A stretch of DNA of 64,000 bases from Lepidurus packardi (lineage: Eukaryota; Arthropoda; Branchiopoda; Notostraca; Triopsidae): assembly GCA_023053545.1 (NCBI GenBank), contig JAKZAN010000001.1, positions 1 through 64,000 of the forward strand, written 5' to 3'. Below the pieces are notes generated by a model. That model worked only from the letters and a program-made list of their open reading frames with translations, did no database searches and was not told the DNA's origin. The position numbers and the translations under genes were made by a program. Positions within the stretch are counted from its first letter, which is position 1. Every line of letters begins with the position of its first letter. This document shows positions 10,576 to 21,372 of the stretch, piece after piece.

Positions 10576-11588
10576 TTGACGGTGGCCACGGTAACGATTC
10601 CTCCAAAGTCCCTGTGTTTTGTAGAAACTAGTGTCCCAGTGTCAGTTCAAGGCACACTGCTTACTCAGACAACCCTGAAGTCCACGCCCGGGAAAGAATG
10701 GTTTAGTCCGGCAAGCGTCATAGAAGGATCGGAGGGGCGAGCCATGATTCCTGTCATCAACTTCAATGATGGACCGTTATTACTTCAAGGGAAGCAGCCG
10801 TTAGTGAAAGTAGAAGCAGTCGACACCGTCACCAACTTTGATACATCTGCCAGACCAATTGTCGCCACTGCCCTTCCAACCCAATCTACCATACCGAGCC
10901 TGGAATTTCGGGACCGGCAGATTGGAGAACATCTAACCGAATCGGAACGCGCCGACCTTGTGGGACTACTGGGGAAATATAGGCCCTCTTTCTCTTGCGG
11001 TCAGTTATCGTCCCACGGAACTAAGCTCGTCCAACATGCTGTCGACACTGGTGAGCATCGCCCTATTCATGTTCCTCCGAGGAAAATATCCCCACAAGGA
11101 CGCATTATCGTCTCAGAGCAAGTAGCGAAAATGACGGAACAGGGCATTGTAACCGCTTCCCAGAGTCCGTGGTCATCTCCTGTCGTGCTGGTTCGCAAGA
11201 AGACCGGTGAATACCGATTCTGCGTAGATTATCTTACGATTATCTACGCAGATTAGATTATCTACGCAGATCTATCTTCTGCGTAGAATTATATGATGTA
11301 TTGGTTTTCGGACGCACCTTTCAAGAACACCAAGAGCGTTTAAGCCTTGTCCTCTCTGCAATGGAGTCCGCCAACTTAATCTTGAATGTTGATAAATGTA
11401 GCTTTGCACAGGACGAAGTAACTTTTCTTGGTCATCGCGTTAGTCGTTTTGGAACCGGACCTGATCCATCAAAAGTCGAAGCCATCTCCAATTACCCTGT
11501 ACCTGCGAATACCAAGGAGTTGAAACGCTTTTTGGGGATGGTTGGGTACTTGGTTGGGTACGTTTTGCCCGAAACTTCGCCACCATAG
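10576..11588 (+). pseudogene. Gypsy reverse transcriptase, palm deleted
   Basis: The first part ends in the RT finger motif SPWSSPVVLVRKK followed by YRFCVDY. About 70 bases of palindromic filler follow (11220-11290), and the frame then resumes with DVLVFGRTFQEHQERL and FLGHRVS, which lies just after the normal YxDD box. Roughly the whole palm, about 80-100 residues in intact elements, is missing. The connection-region motif KELKRFLGM is present. Confidence 0.8.
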
Positions 11589-11596
11589 CCAAACCT

Positions 11597-12660
11597 TTGT
11601 ACAGCCTGCTCAAGGAATTCTCTCGCTGGGCTTGGGAAGCTCTCCAAGAAGAGGCGTTCACGAGATTAATCCATACCGATGCAAGTTACGAGGGACTGGG
11701 AGCTGTGCTAATCCAAAGACGTGGCAGCGAGGAAGTCACCGTGGCATATATCAGTCGGCGCCTCTCCCCTTCGGAAGCGAAATATCACAGCAACGAGTTG
11801 GAGTGCCTCTGCGTCGTTTGGGCTGTCCAGAAACTCCGTTCCTACGTTTTTGGACGACCGCTTATCGTAGTTACCGACAGCACGGCTGTCACCTACATTT
11901 TCAACAAGCAAGACGGCAACGCCAAGTTCTGTCGGTGGGCTCTGGCTCTTCAAGAATTCGACATTACTTATGAGCACCGGAGGGGGAAGTTAAACGTTGT
12001 TGCCGACGCCCTTTCACGGGCACCGAACAGTCAACCCACGTCCCTGAGTTCATGCCAGTATGCCCTGCCGTTGCCAAAATACCGGCTGAAGAATTGGTAA
12101 CTGAACAGTATGCAGACGGAATTCTAGCCCGGATACTGAACACTCTGACCAATCCTGAGCAAGAAGACCCAAGCAACTTCCGGGAACGGTTTACGACGAA
12201 CCGCGGAGTATTCGGTAGACGAAAGAGCGGGACCGGTAGACCATTGCAGCTTGTATTGCCCCGGGCTCATCGACGAAAGCTACTCCACGCCTTCCATGAC
12301 GGTCCCGATGGGGGTCACTTGGGCTATGCAAAAACCCTGGAAAAGATTCACGCGCAATACTGGTGGCCCGGTATTCATAGAACAGTTCGTCGCTATGTGA
12401 GAGCTTGTGTCCGTTGTCAGAAGTCAACAGTCCCACCTGGTCGCCCGCTTGGTTTATTGCAGCCTATCGCACCGTCGATGCAACCCTTTGAGAAGATCGG
12501 CATAGACCACGTCGGTCCATTGCCATTGTCCTCAAAACGAAACAGACACTTGTTGGTAGCAATAGACTACCACAGCCGATGGGTCGAGGCACGTGCGGTC
12601 CCCGATACTGGCTCTGCGCAAGTCTGCCGCTTTCTTAAAGAGCAAATTCTCACCCACACG
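11597..12660 (+). pseudogene. Gypsy RNase H and integrase N-terminal half
   Basis: RNase H motifs are present: HTDASYEGLGAVL, ELECLCVVWA and VTDSTAVTYI. The frame changes near 12090, then integrase starts. The zinc-binding HHCC region is visible (HDGPDGGHLGY ... CVRCQ), followed by the first catalytic Asp in GIDHVGPL. The reading continues to about FLKEQILTH, where an inverted segment begins. The second and third catalytic residues are therefore not on this strand. Confidence 0.8.
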
Positions 12661-13115
12661 ATATCCCCTGGATGGTATTCCGGGGACAGTACGTTCCATT
12701 GCCGTCTGTCGTATAGCTTCAACCCGATCAACAAATTGCGCAAAGGATTCGGCTGCTTCTTCAGGCCACGGGAATAGGGTATCTTCCGGTAACGTCGGGA
12801 CCCGCCCGTACACAATTTGAAACGGACCGAGTCTGGTCGTTTCTTGAACCGCTGTATTCAAGCAAAAGACCGCGTCGTGTATAAAGCGATCCCAATGTTT
12901 CTGATCACCGTCGACCAATCCTGCGACTATTTCCCTCAGAGTACGGTTGACGCGCTCGCAAAGCCCGTTGGCCTGAGGATGGTAGGCGGCGGTCATGGAA
13001 TGGTGGATATCCCAGTTGTCCAAGAATTCTTCGAGCTGCTGAGCGGTGAAACCGGTCCCTCTGTCGCTGACGATACTTGTGGGAACTCCGTGTTGGGAGA
13101 TGCCCGAAGTTCTCG
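12645..13115 (-). pseudogene. Inverted integrase segment (catalytic Asp2 and Glu)
   Basis: On the minus strand this reads SDRGTGFTAQQLEEF, then AAYHPQANGLCERVNRTL, then GPFQIVYGR and GYRVGENLLF. That is the second half of the same integrase core plus its C-terminal start. On the + strand the element resumes at about 13117 with YIGPLQIVRRVTDV, the GPF/Y-like module, containing a stop. The segment of about 470 bases has been flipped in place. A near-palindrome (gagcaaattctc) lies at the left breakpoint. Confidence 0.85.
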
Positions 13116-13244
13116 CCCAAGTACATTGGCCCTCTCCAAATCGTCCGCCGAGTTACCGACGTAACTTAGCATGTCCAGGATTTACCAGGCCGAGAAACAC
13201 GGACGAGACTCCGAATCTTCCCGGTACATGTGAGCCAGATACAA

Positions 13245-13850
13245 AAATACCAGTCCAAAAGGCAAATGAAATGATGGAAACTGGAAATCTTTTAAAAGAA
13301 ACTACACTTTCCCAACTCGGATCCGTAAAGACTGTCGTGAGAGAACGTAACCGGAAGATAGTTATTCACCAACTTCCTCGCGACCTCGACCTGAACACTA
13401 TTTGTACCCATGTGTCAGAGAAAAACTCAGCACTCGGCGTACCTTTTGTAGCAGACCAAGCGAAATGGACCCGAGCAGCACGAAAAAGTTTGGATCAATC
13501 TGGTACATCTGCTCAACAACAGAGGAAAACAGCAAACTTCTCCACGCAGCAGCGCTCCTCGCCTTTAACAGGTTGTACAGATCGAGATCACCTCTAATCC
13601 AATGTTTTAATTGCCTCGCTTTTGGACACATTGCCTCAGCTTGCAAACGCCTAATCCCCACCTGCGCAAAATGCGCATCAGCAGAGCACCAGCAGCATCA
13701 GCAGAGCAACAAACGCCTGCCACGTCAAAGAACTGAAATGTGCGAACTGCCGCCGCAAACACGAAGCCTTTGACCGTTCATGCCCAGCTAGGATTGCTGC
13801 TCTCGAAAAACTGACAAATAACCCGACGGCAACGACATCGTCACAAACAT
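13245..13850 (+). pseudogene. LINE-1st family ORF1, 3' part, frameshifted
   Basis: The LINE reading resumes after the gypsy insertion with KANEMMETGNLLKET and VVRERNRKIVIHQL, which resembles the Gag-like RNA-binding fold. A frameshift near 13402 leads to the CCHC knuckles CFNCLAFGHIASAC and CAKC, and another to CANCRRKHEAFDRSC. Three knuckles at the end of ORF1 fit Jockey/I-type LINEs. Confidence 0.65.
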
Positions 13851-14032
13851 GAAACGCACGACTAGAAGTGACGCTCAACAAACAACTGACGTAAACCAAC
13901 CTGACCAACAACGGAGGAATAAGCATCATCTTTCATAACATACGGAAAAGCTTTTTCCAACTTGCAGAGACTCTGAGAGAAGCAAACATCCAAGAAGCGA
14001 AAGCAGTCTTCATACTAGAACCACCTACAAAG

Positions 14033-15403
14033 ATGGCGAATCAATCTCAACAGGGCTGTGACCTAATTATGCCTCCGACGGAGTATACAGGGGTGGTCTG
14101 TTTCAAGAGACCAAATACGTTCCATTTTCAAATCCAATCAGTACAAGAATTGTACTCCATTTCAAAAGTACAACCGGAGAGTCTACCTTCCATAACACTT
14201 GCATGCATCTACAGAAGGCAAACCAATGATCCACTCAAACTACTCACCGAGATGTGGCACCAGTTCAACGACACCACCTCTCCCATCATTCTATGCGGCG
14301 ACTTTAACGCACATCACTGGTATTGGGAAAACAAACCTCCAGACGGACCGGGTTCACAGTTGTACGATTTTGTCACGGAGAAAAACAGGGTCCTTGTAAA
14401 CGAATGGAACACGCCCACCTTTCAAAAGGAAAGAGGAGATTCCTCAACAATAGACCTCGTCTTTGCCTCACCGAAGATCGCAGCATGCATGCAAATGATA
14501 CCCCTAAATAACAACTCTTTCCCCAACTCGTCGGATCACAACGCTTTCTCCTTACGGATACGTACACCTGTTGAAGAATTCTCCCCGCCATTTTGGAACT
14601 ACAAGAAAGCCGATTGGAAATCACTTAATGAAGACCTTTCCAATAAATTAAACGAAATGGAAAAGACAGTGACACAACTCAACTCTACCGAGCAACTTGA
14701 TAATGCAGTTGGCCGTCTATCCGCTATTCTCGCAGACACCGCTTCAACGGTCATCCCAAAAATAAGTTTATCGAACCAAAACAATCCTTGGTGGAATTCT
14801 ACACTCAAATCCTTAAAGAAAGATGTAGCTAAGAAACTAAGAACGTACCGCTCCTACCCAAATGCTAACAACGATAGAGTCTGGAAGGACGCTAGACACG
14901 AATACACTAGTCAATGCCGAAAAGCCAGGGAGAGATACTGGGAAGACAAAATGTCTACCTCAGACACAAAGTTGCTATGGAACTTGGACAGGAAAGCACG
15001 GAAAACGGCCACAAATAGCTCACTTGACCTTCTTCTCGACTCAAACCGGAAAACTTTCCAAAACGAAACGGAGCAACTAAATCACCTCGCAGTGAAACTA
15101 CTGGAAGCAGACCTTAGCCCACCCATAAACAACCAACCTAGGAGGATGCAACCAGATGTAAGTGAACGGCCGAAATGCAGACATGAAGTTCAGCACACAA
15201 TTTCACACGCTGAAATTACAACTATTGTGGACCACCTCCCACCCCTAAAAGCTCCCGGCACAGACCTTGTACAACCAACTCTTGTAAAAAACACGTGGAA
15301 ATTGATTGGACCTTATAGAACTGGATTTTTCAACGCAAGTGTAAAGCTAAAACACTTCCCAACCCCCTGGAAAACCGATCTTCCCCATCCCAAAACCTGG
15401 TGA
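14033..15403 (+). pseudogene. LINE-1st family ORF2: endonuclease to RT start
   Basis: This is an APE-type endonuclease. GDFNAHHWYW and STIDLVFASP are present, followed by SSDHNAFSLRI with the terminal SDH. A spacer follows with NNPWWNSTLKSLKKDV, and the start of the RT (PLKAPGTDLVQPTLV). The frame is open for 456 codons but ends in a frameshift at about 15395. The real ORF2 start is probably upstream, in a shifted frame near 13900. Confidence 0.8.
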
Positions 15404-16506
15404 AACGGACTACTCCACCTATAAGAGTTTTAGACCAATTGCCCTTCTATCGTGCCTGGGAAAAATACTGGAAAAAATCATAGCAAACAGGATTACAACC
15501 CACCTCGAAACCAATAACTTACTATCCTCAAATCAATCGGCCTTTCGCACAAAGATGTCAACAACAAACTCGCTAATCACGCTGTCGGACAAAATCCTAA
15601 ACGGTTTCGACAAAACGAAAGTGACATCTGCTCTCCTTCTAGACATCGAGGGAGCTTTCGACAATGTTCTACACGGAAAACTCCTCCAGAAAATGAGAAA
15701 GAAAAGATTCCCAACCTACATGTCTGAATGGGTACGAAGCTTTCTTGAGAACCGTTCAGGCTTCGTAATAAACGGCCCATCTTTCAGTGATACCTTCATC
15801 ATGCTTAAAGGTGTACCACAGGGCTCTCCCCAATACTCTTTCTCCTCTGTATAGACGACGCACTCCACCTGCTCAAACAAAAACGTATCACCACAATTGC
15901 GTACGCCGACGACCTGCTCCTCGCGGTGACAGGCTCATCTAGCAAGATCAACGTTAAAATTCTTCAAAATGCCCTTAAAACGTTGGAGAAATGGAGTAAG
16001 AATCTAGGCTGTATTTTCTCAAAAGGCAAGACGGAACTCATACACTTGTCGAGGAAAAGAAGGGACGAAACTTAACCTGGAATGAAGACGTTATATGCCC
16101 CAAAGACAGCGTTCGCTCTCTTGGCCTAATTTTCGACACGCACTTGAACTGGTCAAAACAAGCTGCTCATCTTGCCTCAAAAGGGCATCACACAATTAGC
16201 AGACTACGCCAATTAATCACCTTCCTACCAACTATTAAAGTCAACCAACTAAGAACGCTGGTCCTGAGCCTCTACTCGACAATTCTGTACGGTCTTCCAG
16301 CCTGGTCTAACACTAAGCTACCCTCCCTTGCCCCTGTACGAACACTACATAGACAAGCCCTGCTTCTTATTACCGGTGCACTCAAAACTGCCCCCACTTC
16401 AGCTCTTGAAGTTGAAACAGGCATTCCTCCTTTAAACCTCCTCTCGCTCGAAAGAACTCTAAGATTCAGCCACAACAACTCGACTATCCCAAACGCCATC
16501 GCATTT
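15396..16506 (+). pseudogene. LINE-1st family ORF2: RT palm and thumb
   Basis: The RT continues with FRPIALLSCLGKILEKIIANRI, LLDIEGAFDNVLHGKLL and GVPQGS. A one-base shift near 15830 leads to LFLLCIDDALHLL and the catalytic AYADDLLLAV. A further shift near 16075 is followed by thumb motifs such as GALKTAPTSALEVETGI. At 16506 it is cut and joined to an inverted fragment of another LINE. The C-terminal end and 3' tail are missing. Confidence 0.8.
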
Positions 16507-16917
16507 GGTTACAATCCCGTGTTGCAGAAACTTAGGTTTGGTTATCCTGGCCTGAACTTTTATTTGCCCTATCTGTTTTATCTTTAGTAATCTATCCGTT
16601 TCGTCCTAATTGGTCGGGAAAACCAACAGTTCTCCTGCACGCGTTACTTTGATTTTCATTTCTCTCATATTCAAATCTCCCACCATTTTATTCATTTTGA
16701 AGGGCCTTAGCTTATCGAAACGCTCCTCATTTTCTGCTGCTCGGTATTTCTCCTCCGCTTTCTCTAATTCTTCCTCTGTATCCGTTTACGTAGTCGAAAC
16801 CTGTAGTCTTCTACGTTTACTTCCTACATCAACCTGAGCTTTCTCCATGCTTTACTTTCTTTACCTTGTTTTTTCTATAGGAAACCATTTTAAACCTCCA
16901 TCTTTTTCTGCATTCTC
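16507..16917 (-). mobile_element. Inverted fragment of second LINE family (ORF1)
   Basis: This stretch is the reverse complement of about 50744-51155 with few differences. It covers part of that LINE's ORF1, including the regions encoding KDGGFKMVSYRKN and KMVGDLNMREMK. It abuts the truncated first LINE at its left end and unrelated sequence at its right end. Confidence 0.8.
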
Positions 16918-16994
16918 GTCAAACCAGACAAACCGACCCGTCAAACAAGCCCACTCGGAATGCTCCCAGTCAAAAGAAGTTTTAAATTCCACTA

Positions 16995-17372
16995 GAAAAC
17001 GTTCCTCCAGCTACCGTCTCTAACAACTTACTTAAAGCGAACTTCGTTGACACCCGGACTTCAAGCTCTGCCCTTCACGATGTTCCTATTAAGGGAACGG
17101 TGCCAAGAGTTCGCGCGGAGCGAAATTCGACTGCAAAGTTACGACAAGGAACCATTCTTCTCACTCCGTCCGAATCACGCGAGAATTCCTTGTCAAGAAG
17201 CTCGAATTCCAACTCTTTGGACTGGCCGGCCAGCTTGGGATTCGGATCCGAGCCTGAAGCTGGCCCTCCGGTGTCAGAAAAGCGCATTTTGAAGAAGAGC
17301 CGAACGAAATTACCTACGGCAACCCATTGTCCGCCAGACTCCGACGTTTTGGGTCTGAGAATCTCCCTTTGA
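16995..17372 (+). CDS. Candidate Ser-rich exon, unidentified
   Basis: An open stretch follows a possible acceptor (ccactag). It encodes a low-complexity polar protein, with SRENSLSRSSNSNSLDW, then FGSEPEAGPPVSEKRILKK. Codon use and GC content differ from the AT-rich flanks. No family is recognised. It may be an exon of a host regulatory protein, or chance. Confidence 0.3.
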   Translation, partial: ENVPPATVSNNLLKANFVDTRTSSSALHDVPIKGTVPRVRAERNSTAKLRQGTILLTPSESRENSLSRSSNSNSLDWPASLGFGSEPEAGPPVSEKRILKKSRTKLPTATHCPPDSDVLGLRISL

Positions 17373-18138
17373 TTTTCGAAAAGCCACTTTTACTGAATTT
17401 AATCTCTTTTTCTGTTGCAGGTAAAGTAGTTTCGGTACCCGATATTTCGGTACCCAATATTTTAATTTTTTTTCCTTTTACAAAAATCATTGAATTTTGT
17501 ATTCAACATGTGTAAAACGTATTGTTAAGACGCCAAATGCCAGAATACGGAATATATAGAAAACCCGGTGCCCAATCACGCTGCTCGTTGCTAATGTTGC
17601 CATGGCCCTTGGATACAGACCTTTGTTTATATAGGCACTTGCCGCCACTTTGCGTAGACGACGGAATTAGAGAACCCAAGCCATATTGTGAACAGACGCC
17701 CAGTGTAGCACACGTCAGGTAATTTGCTCCCGTTTTATTTTAAATGTATCAACTCCATCCGACTTTGATTAAACTGAAAGCAATCAAAGCTTAACTGTTA
17801 AGCAAGCCGTGTGCATATTTTCACATTTTGTTAATTAAATGCGTCATTACTGAATATTTTCGAATTATTCCTGCGCCATGTTTTTGAACGTTTTCAAGTT
17901 TCTTCGCTCCCACTGGCTACATATTGCCATTAATTCGCTTAACAATAAGTCTGAAGTTCCCGTACACTGCTTTTCGTTTCCTTTAATGAGACGAAAATTA
18001 TTTCTCCACTTTTTAAAAAAATAAAAAAATCTGATTTTATTCATTAACAAATTTCGCTGATTTCATCAAGTCTCATAACTACCAACAAAGATACACTCCC
18101 GAGGAAAAATCCCGTGTTTTTTTAAAAAGAAAATATCA
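17373..18138. other. No gene recognised
   Basis: AT-rich sequence with no supportable exon. A stretch at 17560-17718 ends in a good donor (cacgtcag before gtaattt) and could be a non-coding or 5' exon, but nothing identifies it. Confidence 0.3.
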
Positions 18139-18354
18139 GTGGAAACCAATTTATCCCATTTTCCGGTCGAAAAAGGTAATACGAAATATTCCCCAGCAAT
18201 GGCCGCCATAGCCGGCACCGCGTCCGAAGCGAGCGTAGCGAACAATTTGCTGTCTTTGTTCCGTGCCGCTCAACGCGAGAGCATTCGCATACACGGCTGG
18301 TCCGCCAGGTTTCGGTTTGTCAAGTCGGGTGGGATGACGTGCTTTTTTCCGTGA
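18139..18354 (+). CDS. Candidate short exon, unidentified
   Basis: An open frame whose GC-rich part reads MAAIAGTASEASVANNLLSL, then FRAAQRESIRIHGWSARF, followed by a donor-like gtttcgg. Composition is unlike the flanks. It could be a 5' coding exon of a gene continuing to the right. I recognise no family. Confidence 0.3.
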   Translation: METNLSHFPVEKGNTKYSPAMAAIAGTASEASVANNLLSLFRAAQRESIRIHGWSARFRFVKSGGMTCFFP

Positions 18355-19936
18355 CTCAAATCAAACTTGTTAAAGCTTGTTAACAGTATTAGTAAGAGTT
18401 GTTCCTTTTCTATTTATTAGGTGGTGACAAATTTCACAAACAGTTTGCAAGTGTTCAGTGCGTGGTCCTTTCTCTCTTCCCGTTCCGCTCAGCCAACTTG
18501 ATCACCGTGCGTTTTGCCATCCTTTTGGAGAAGCAAAAGACAAACGCAACTGTATCTGCTATTTATCTGCAAAGCTGAGGCTGCGTGGAGACAGCTATTA
18601 TTCACCTTCTGATGGGACCTGCCAGGAGAACCAGAAGGAAAGGTATGCCAGGAATTCAAAGTGTTGTGGCCGGTTAGGTCTTTTGCTGCAACATTTGAAT
18701 TTCCTGGGGGACAGAAAAGCTTTCGCTGTGCCATGCAATAGGTCTTAAATGGCAAAAGCAGCGAAAACTTTTCTGGGGTCATGGGTCAAACGGGTGGTGG
18801 AAGCCTCGACTGAAGAACGCGAAGACGTCGCCAGGCAAAGGAAAAGGTTACGTCTGTGGACATTTCTGGCTGAGTACATTATTTTCTGTTCAATTTTAAT
18901 GTTGGAAACACGTTAGTAACGAAACCTTCATCTCTTTTACAGGCTTTCCCTCCATTTAGCGCTCCGTCTGCGATTTTGCCGTGTTTTCAAGATTGTTTGC
19001 TGTTTTGGGGGCCGGATAAGAACTTTTCAGAAGAGGTAAGAGCTTATTTTTATTTTTTCCAATGTGGTTTTTTGGTTTCTTTCCCTAGCCGAGGCGTTCA
19101 CTTTATGTTTGAACATATTGGTAATAGGTTCAGAGAAGGTAGACTCATTTTCAAGTGTTTCAGTAGCTGAGTTTAGCGCTTTTATTCCTATTTTACCGTT
19201 TTTATTCTTGTTCCTTTTTTTTCTAGGACGCTCGAAGGCTCTGGGTTGCAACAACTAAGAAAAAGGGGAGTTGAACCAGCACCTGGTCAACTTCTGACAA
19301 ATTTTCGTCTTTCCTACCCTTGCTACGGCTACGAGGCGGGGGAAGGGACACATTGGAGTCTTTTCGGAAAGGGGAGTACATTTCGTGTATTACTATCTGC
19401 TTTCGGCTGTGTTCGTCTTTTTGGGCAAGTCAAAGTCAAGTCAAGAGTTTGTGCAGGGAAAGCTTCGCTTATGCTAGCCCGGGCAAAGCTTTTGGGTTTG
19501 AAAGAAGGAAAGCAGTTCTTGGTCAGTGTTTTCTTTCTTTCAAACTGGTCGCATTTTGTCATTTTTGAAGGAGATTTTATCTCAGCTTAGGATAATTTCT
19601 TGTAAATTTTCTGAGAAAACGCCCGGAAGAGAACTGAGCTGATGGCATGACGGGTTAGTTACAACTATATTAATATCTTTTTATTTATTTATTTAGTTTT
19701 TCGCTTCCAATAAGAAGGTGGACACGTTAAGCAATCCTTGGTCCTGTGGTTCAGATGACCTTGAGCTCCTGACTCGAGCTGAGTGGACTTGGGACATGGA
19801 TTTTCTGTACTGACGGTATTACGTTTGACATTAAGTTGAATGCCTTTTCGGTGCTAATTTTCTCATTCTCCCAATAGGGTTTGGAAAGAAGGAGCGCTTT
19901 GTATTGTACCATGCGTAATCCCTGTGGTCTGGTTCC
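18355..19936. other. Unassigned region with a diverged repeat
   Basis: No convincing protein was found. About 18600-18770 is a diverged relative of 20980-21135 and 37440-37605; the shared words are accaggtatgc, ttgctgca, ggcagaaaagctt and taggtcttaaatgg. Pyrimidine tracts ending in ag, with nearby gtaag, suggest an old spliced or repetitive transcript. Confidence 0.35.
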
Positions 19937-21312
19937 TTTGGTGAGCTTTCTTCAATTCCGCGGTGTTTTCAAGCTTGTCTACCGAAGGCGATGTCAAATT
20001 TGGAAGTCGAGGTAACTTTTTCATTTCCCCCAAATAACTGTTATGACTCGTTTGTAATCGTTTGTATCTCGGTATGACTCGTTTGTATAAGTTCCGACTA
20101 ACTTTTTTCCCACTTCTGTGTTTGTTTTGTAGGACCTCCGTAATGGAGACTGCAGAAAGAGGGTGGAACGGAATCCTTTTGTGGCTGCGAAACTCGTGTC
20201 AGTGTCTCGAAGCGAAAAGGAAGATGTGAATAAGTCGACTTGGCCAACGACTCAATCGTCGGGAACTTTAACTCTTTCTTGTCTTGTTCACCGAGTGTCG
20301 ACAAAAGGTACAAACGCCGAATACTATAAATTCTTTCATAGTGGTTAATACTGGTTGTTTTCTCTTTTCTTCTAGTTCTCGGAGCCAAAATGAAGCTACA
20401 AATGTGAAGCAAAGTATCATCCACTTTAGAGAAAGACGAAGATTCTTGTGAACTGCCGTTGTTAAATTCACTAGTTTTGTCCATGGCGTTTATAACGAAA
20501 GGTAAAGTGTTTTAATGTTAAATGAACTCGATTTCCGGAAATGAATATCTGCTTGATTGTGTAGGCTAGTGTTGGCTTGAGATGGAGCTCCATTTGCGCT
20601 AATATTCCGTCTCGACAAATTTGTGAGCTGGGCCGATCATTTGGGAAGGTTCTTTGAAGGGTAAGTTGGTCCTTTGATAATATCACTCTAAAAGGAGTTT
20701 TCTCTAGTGGAAGTTTTTCATTCATTCGTAGGGTTTTCTCATTCCTCTTTGCTCTAGGCTTCCGTTTTTGCGCCCCTACTGTTCTTTCCTCGCTATTTAG
20801 TAGCGCAGGCATTCCTAAAGAAGGTTATCCGTGCATCTATGGCGATTCCCCAGCTGGAATACCGAAGATCATCATCATCATCAGCTCTTCCCCCAATTCT
20901 TGCCTTTGAACGCCGTCCGAGCTGATCCCGCTGATCGTCTTTACGTCGCCTTTGATTCGGATTCGCCCTTTCTTGTGATGGAACTAGGAAACCCAGAGGG
21001 CACCAGGTATGCTAGGAGGTTTGGTTGCGGTAAATCGCCTAAAGATTTGCTGCAGTTTAAGCTTTTGGGGGCAGAAAAGCTTCCGTTGCTCCATTATGCG
21101 TTAGCTCTTCGCGTATTAGGTCTTTAAATGGTAGCAGGCACCTAAACAACCATATCCGATAAGAGAACTCGGAGCTTGGGCGCCATCTTTCTTCTTCGGC
21201 CGTACAAGCGAGACAATCAAAATGTACCAATTTCATTATTAATGTGTTGTTGGGGTTGGGAACCTATAATGAGAATCGGTATTTACTTGAATACCTGATC
21301 CCCCCTTAAACC
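19937..21312. repeat. Duplicated block R, copy 1
   Basis: This block is nearly identical to 36397-37791. Both start at tgagctttcttcaatt and run into the same NLR-exon remnant. Open frames exist in both copies, but the differences between them are mostly amino-acid changing, so they do not look protein-coding. The block marks the left edge of the duplicated unit. Confidence 0.8.
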
Positions 21313-21372
21313 TCGTAAAGTATAGTTGCCTACTTCCAGCTTCCGCGCTTTTCTTTTCTGAGGTGTGGTCCA
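21313..21372 (-). pseudogene. NLR exon remnant (basic N-terminal exon)
   Basis: On the minus strand this reads WTTPQKRKARKLEVGNYTL followed by the splice donor context gtttaagg, as in the first modelled exon of the NLR genes. It stops at a junction with LINE sequence (ctgcgagaaag). The same remnant is at 37792-37852. Confidence 0.75.

Larger units (their letters stand above)
8756..13240 (+). mobile_element. Ty3/gypsy retrotransposon, 5' LTR only, rearranged
   Basis: The 5' LTR is followed by gag-protease, RT, RNase H and integrase reading frames in the usual gypsy order. The element sits inside a LINE ORF1 and has no 3' LTR. After the integrase C-terminal GPF/Y-like segment, LINE sequence resumes at about 13245. 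Internal damage includes a gag frameshift, loss of the RT palm and an inversion inside integrase. It cannot encode a working pol. Confidence 0.85.

Noticed and set aside
17047..17292. Second frame over the Ser-rich exon candidate.
   Set aside because: It overlaps the Ser-rich frame, whose composition looks more protein-like, and has no splice context.
20471..20812. A 113-codon minus-strand frame preserved in both block R copies (also 36937-37278).
   Set aside because: Most differences between the two copies change the amino acid and no domain is visible; shared openness is explained by recent duplication.
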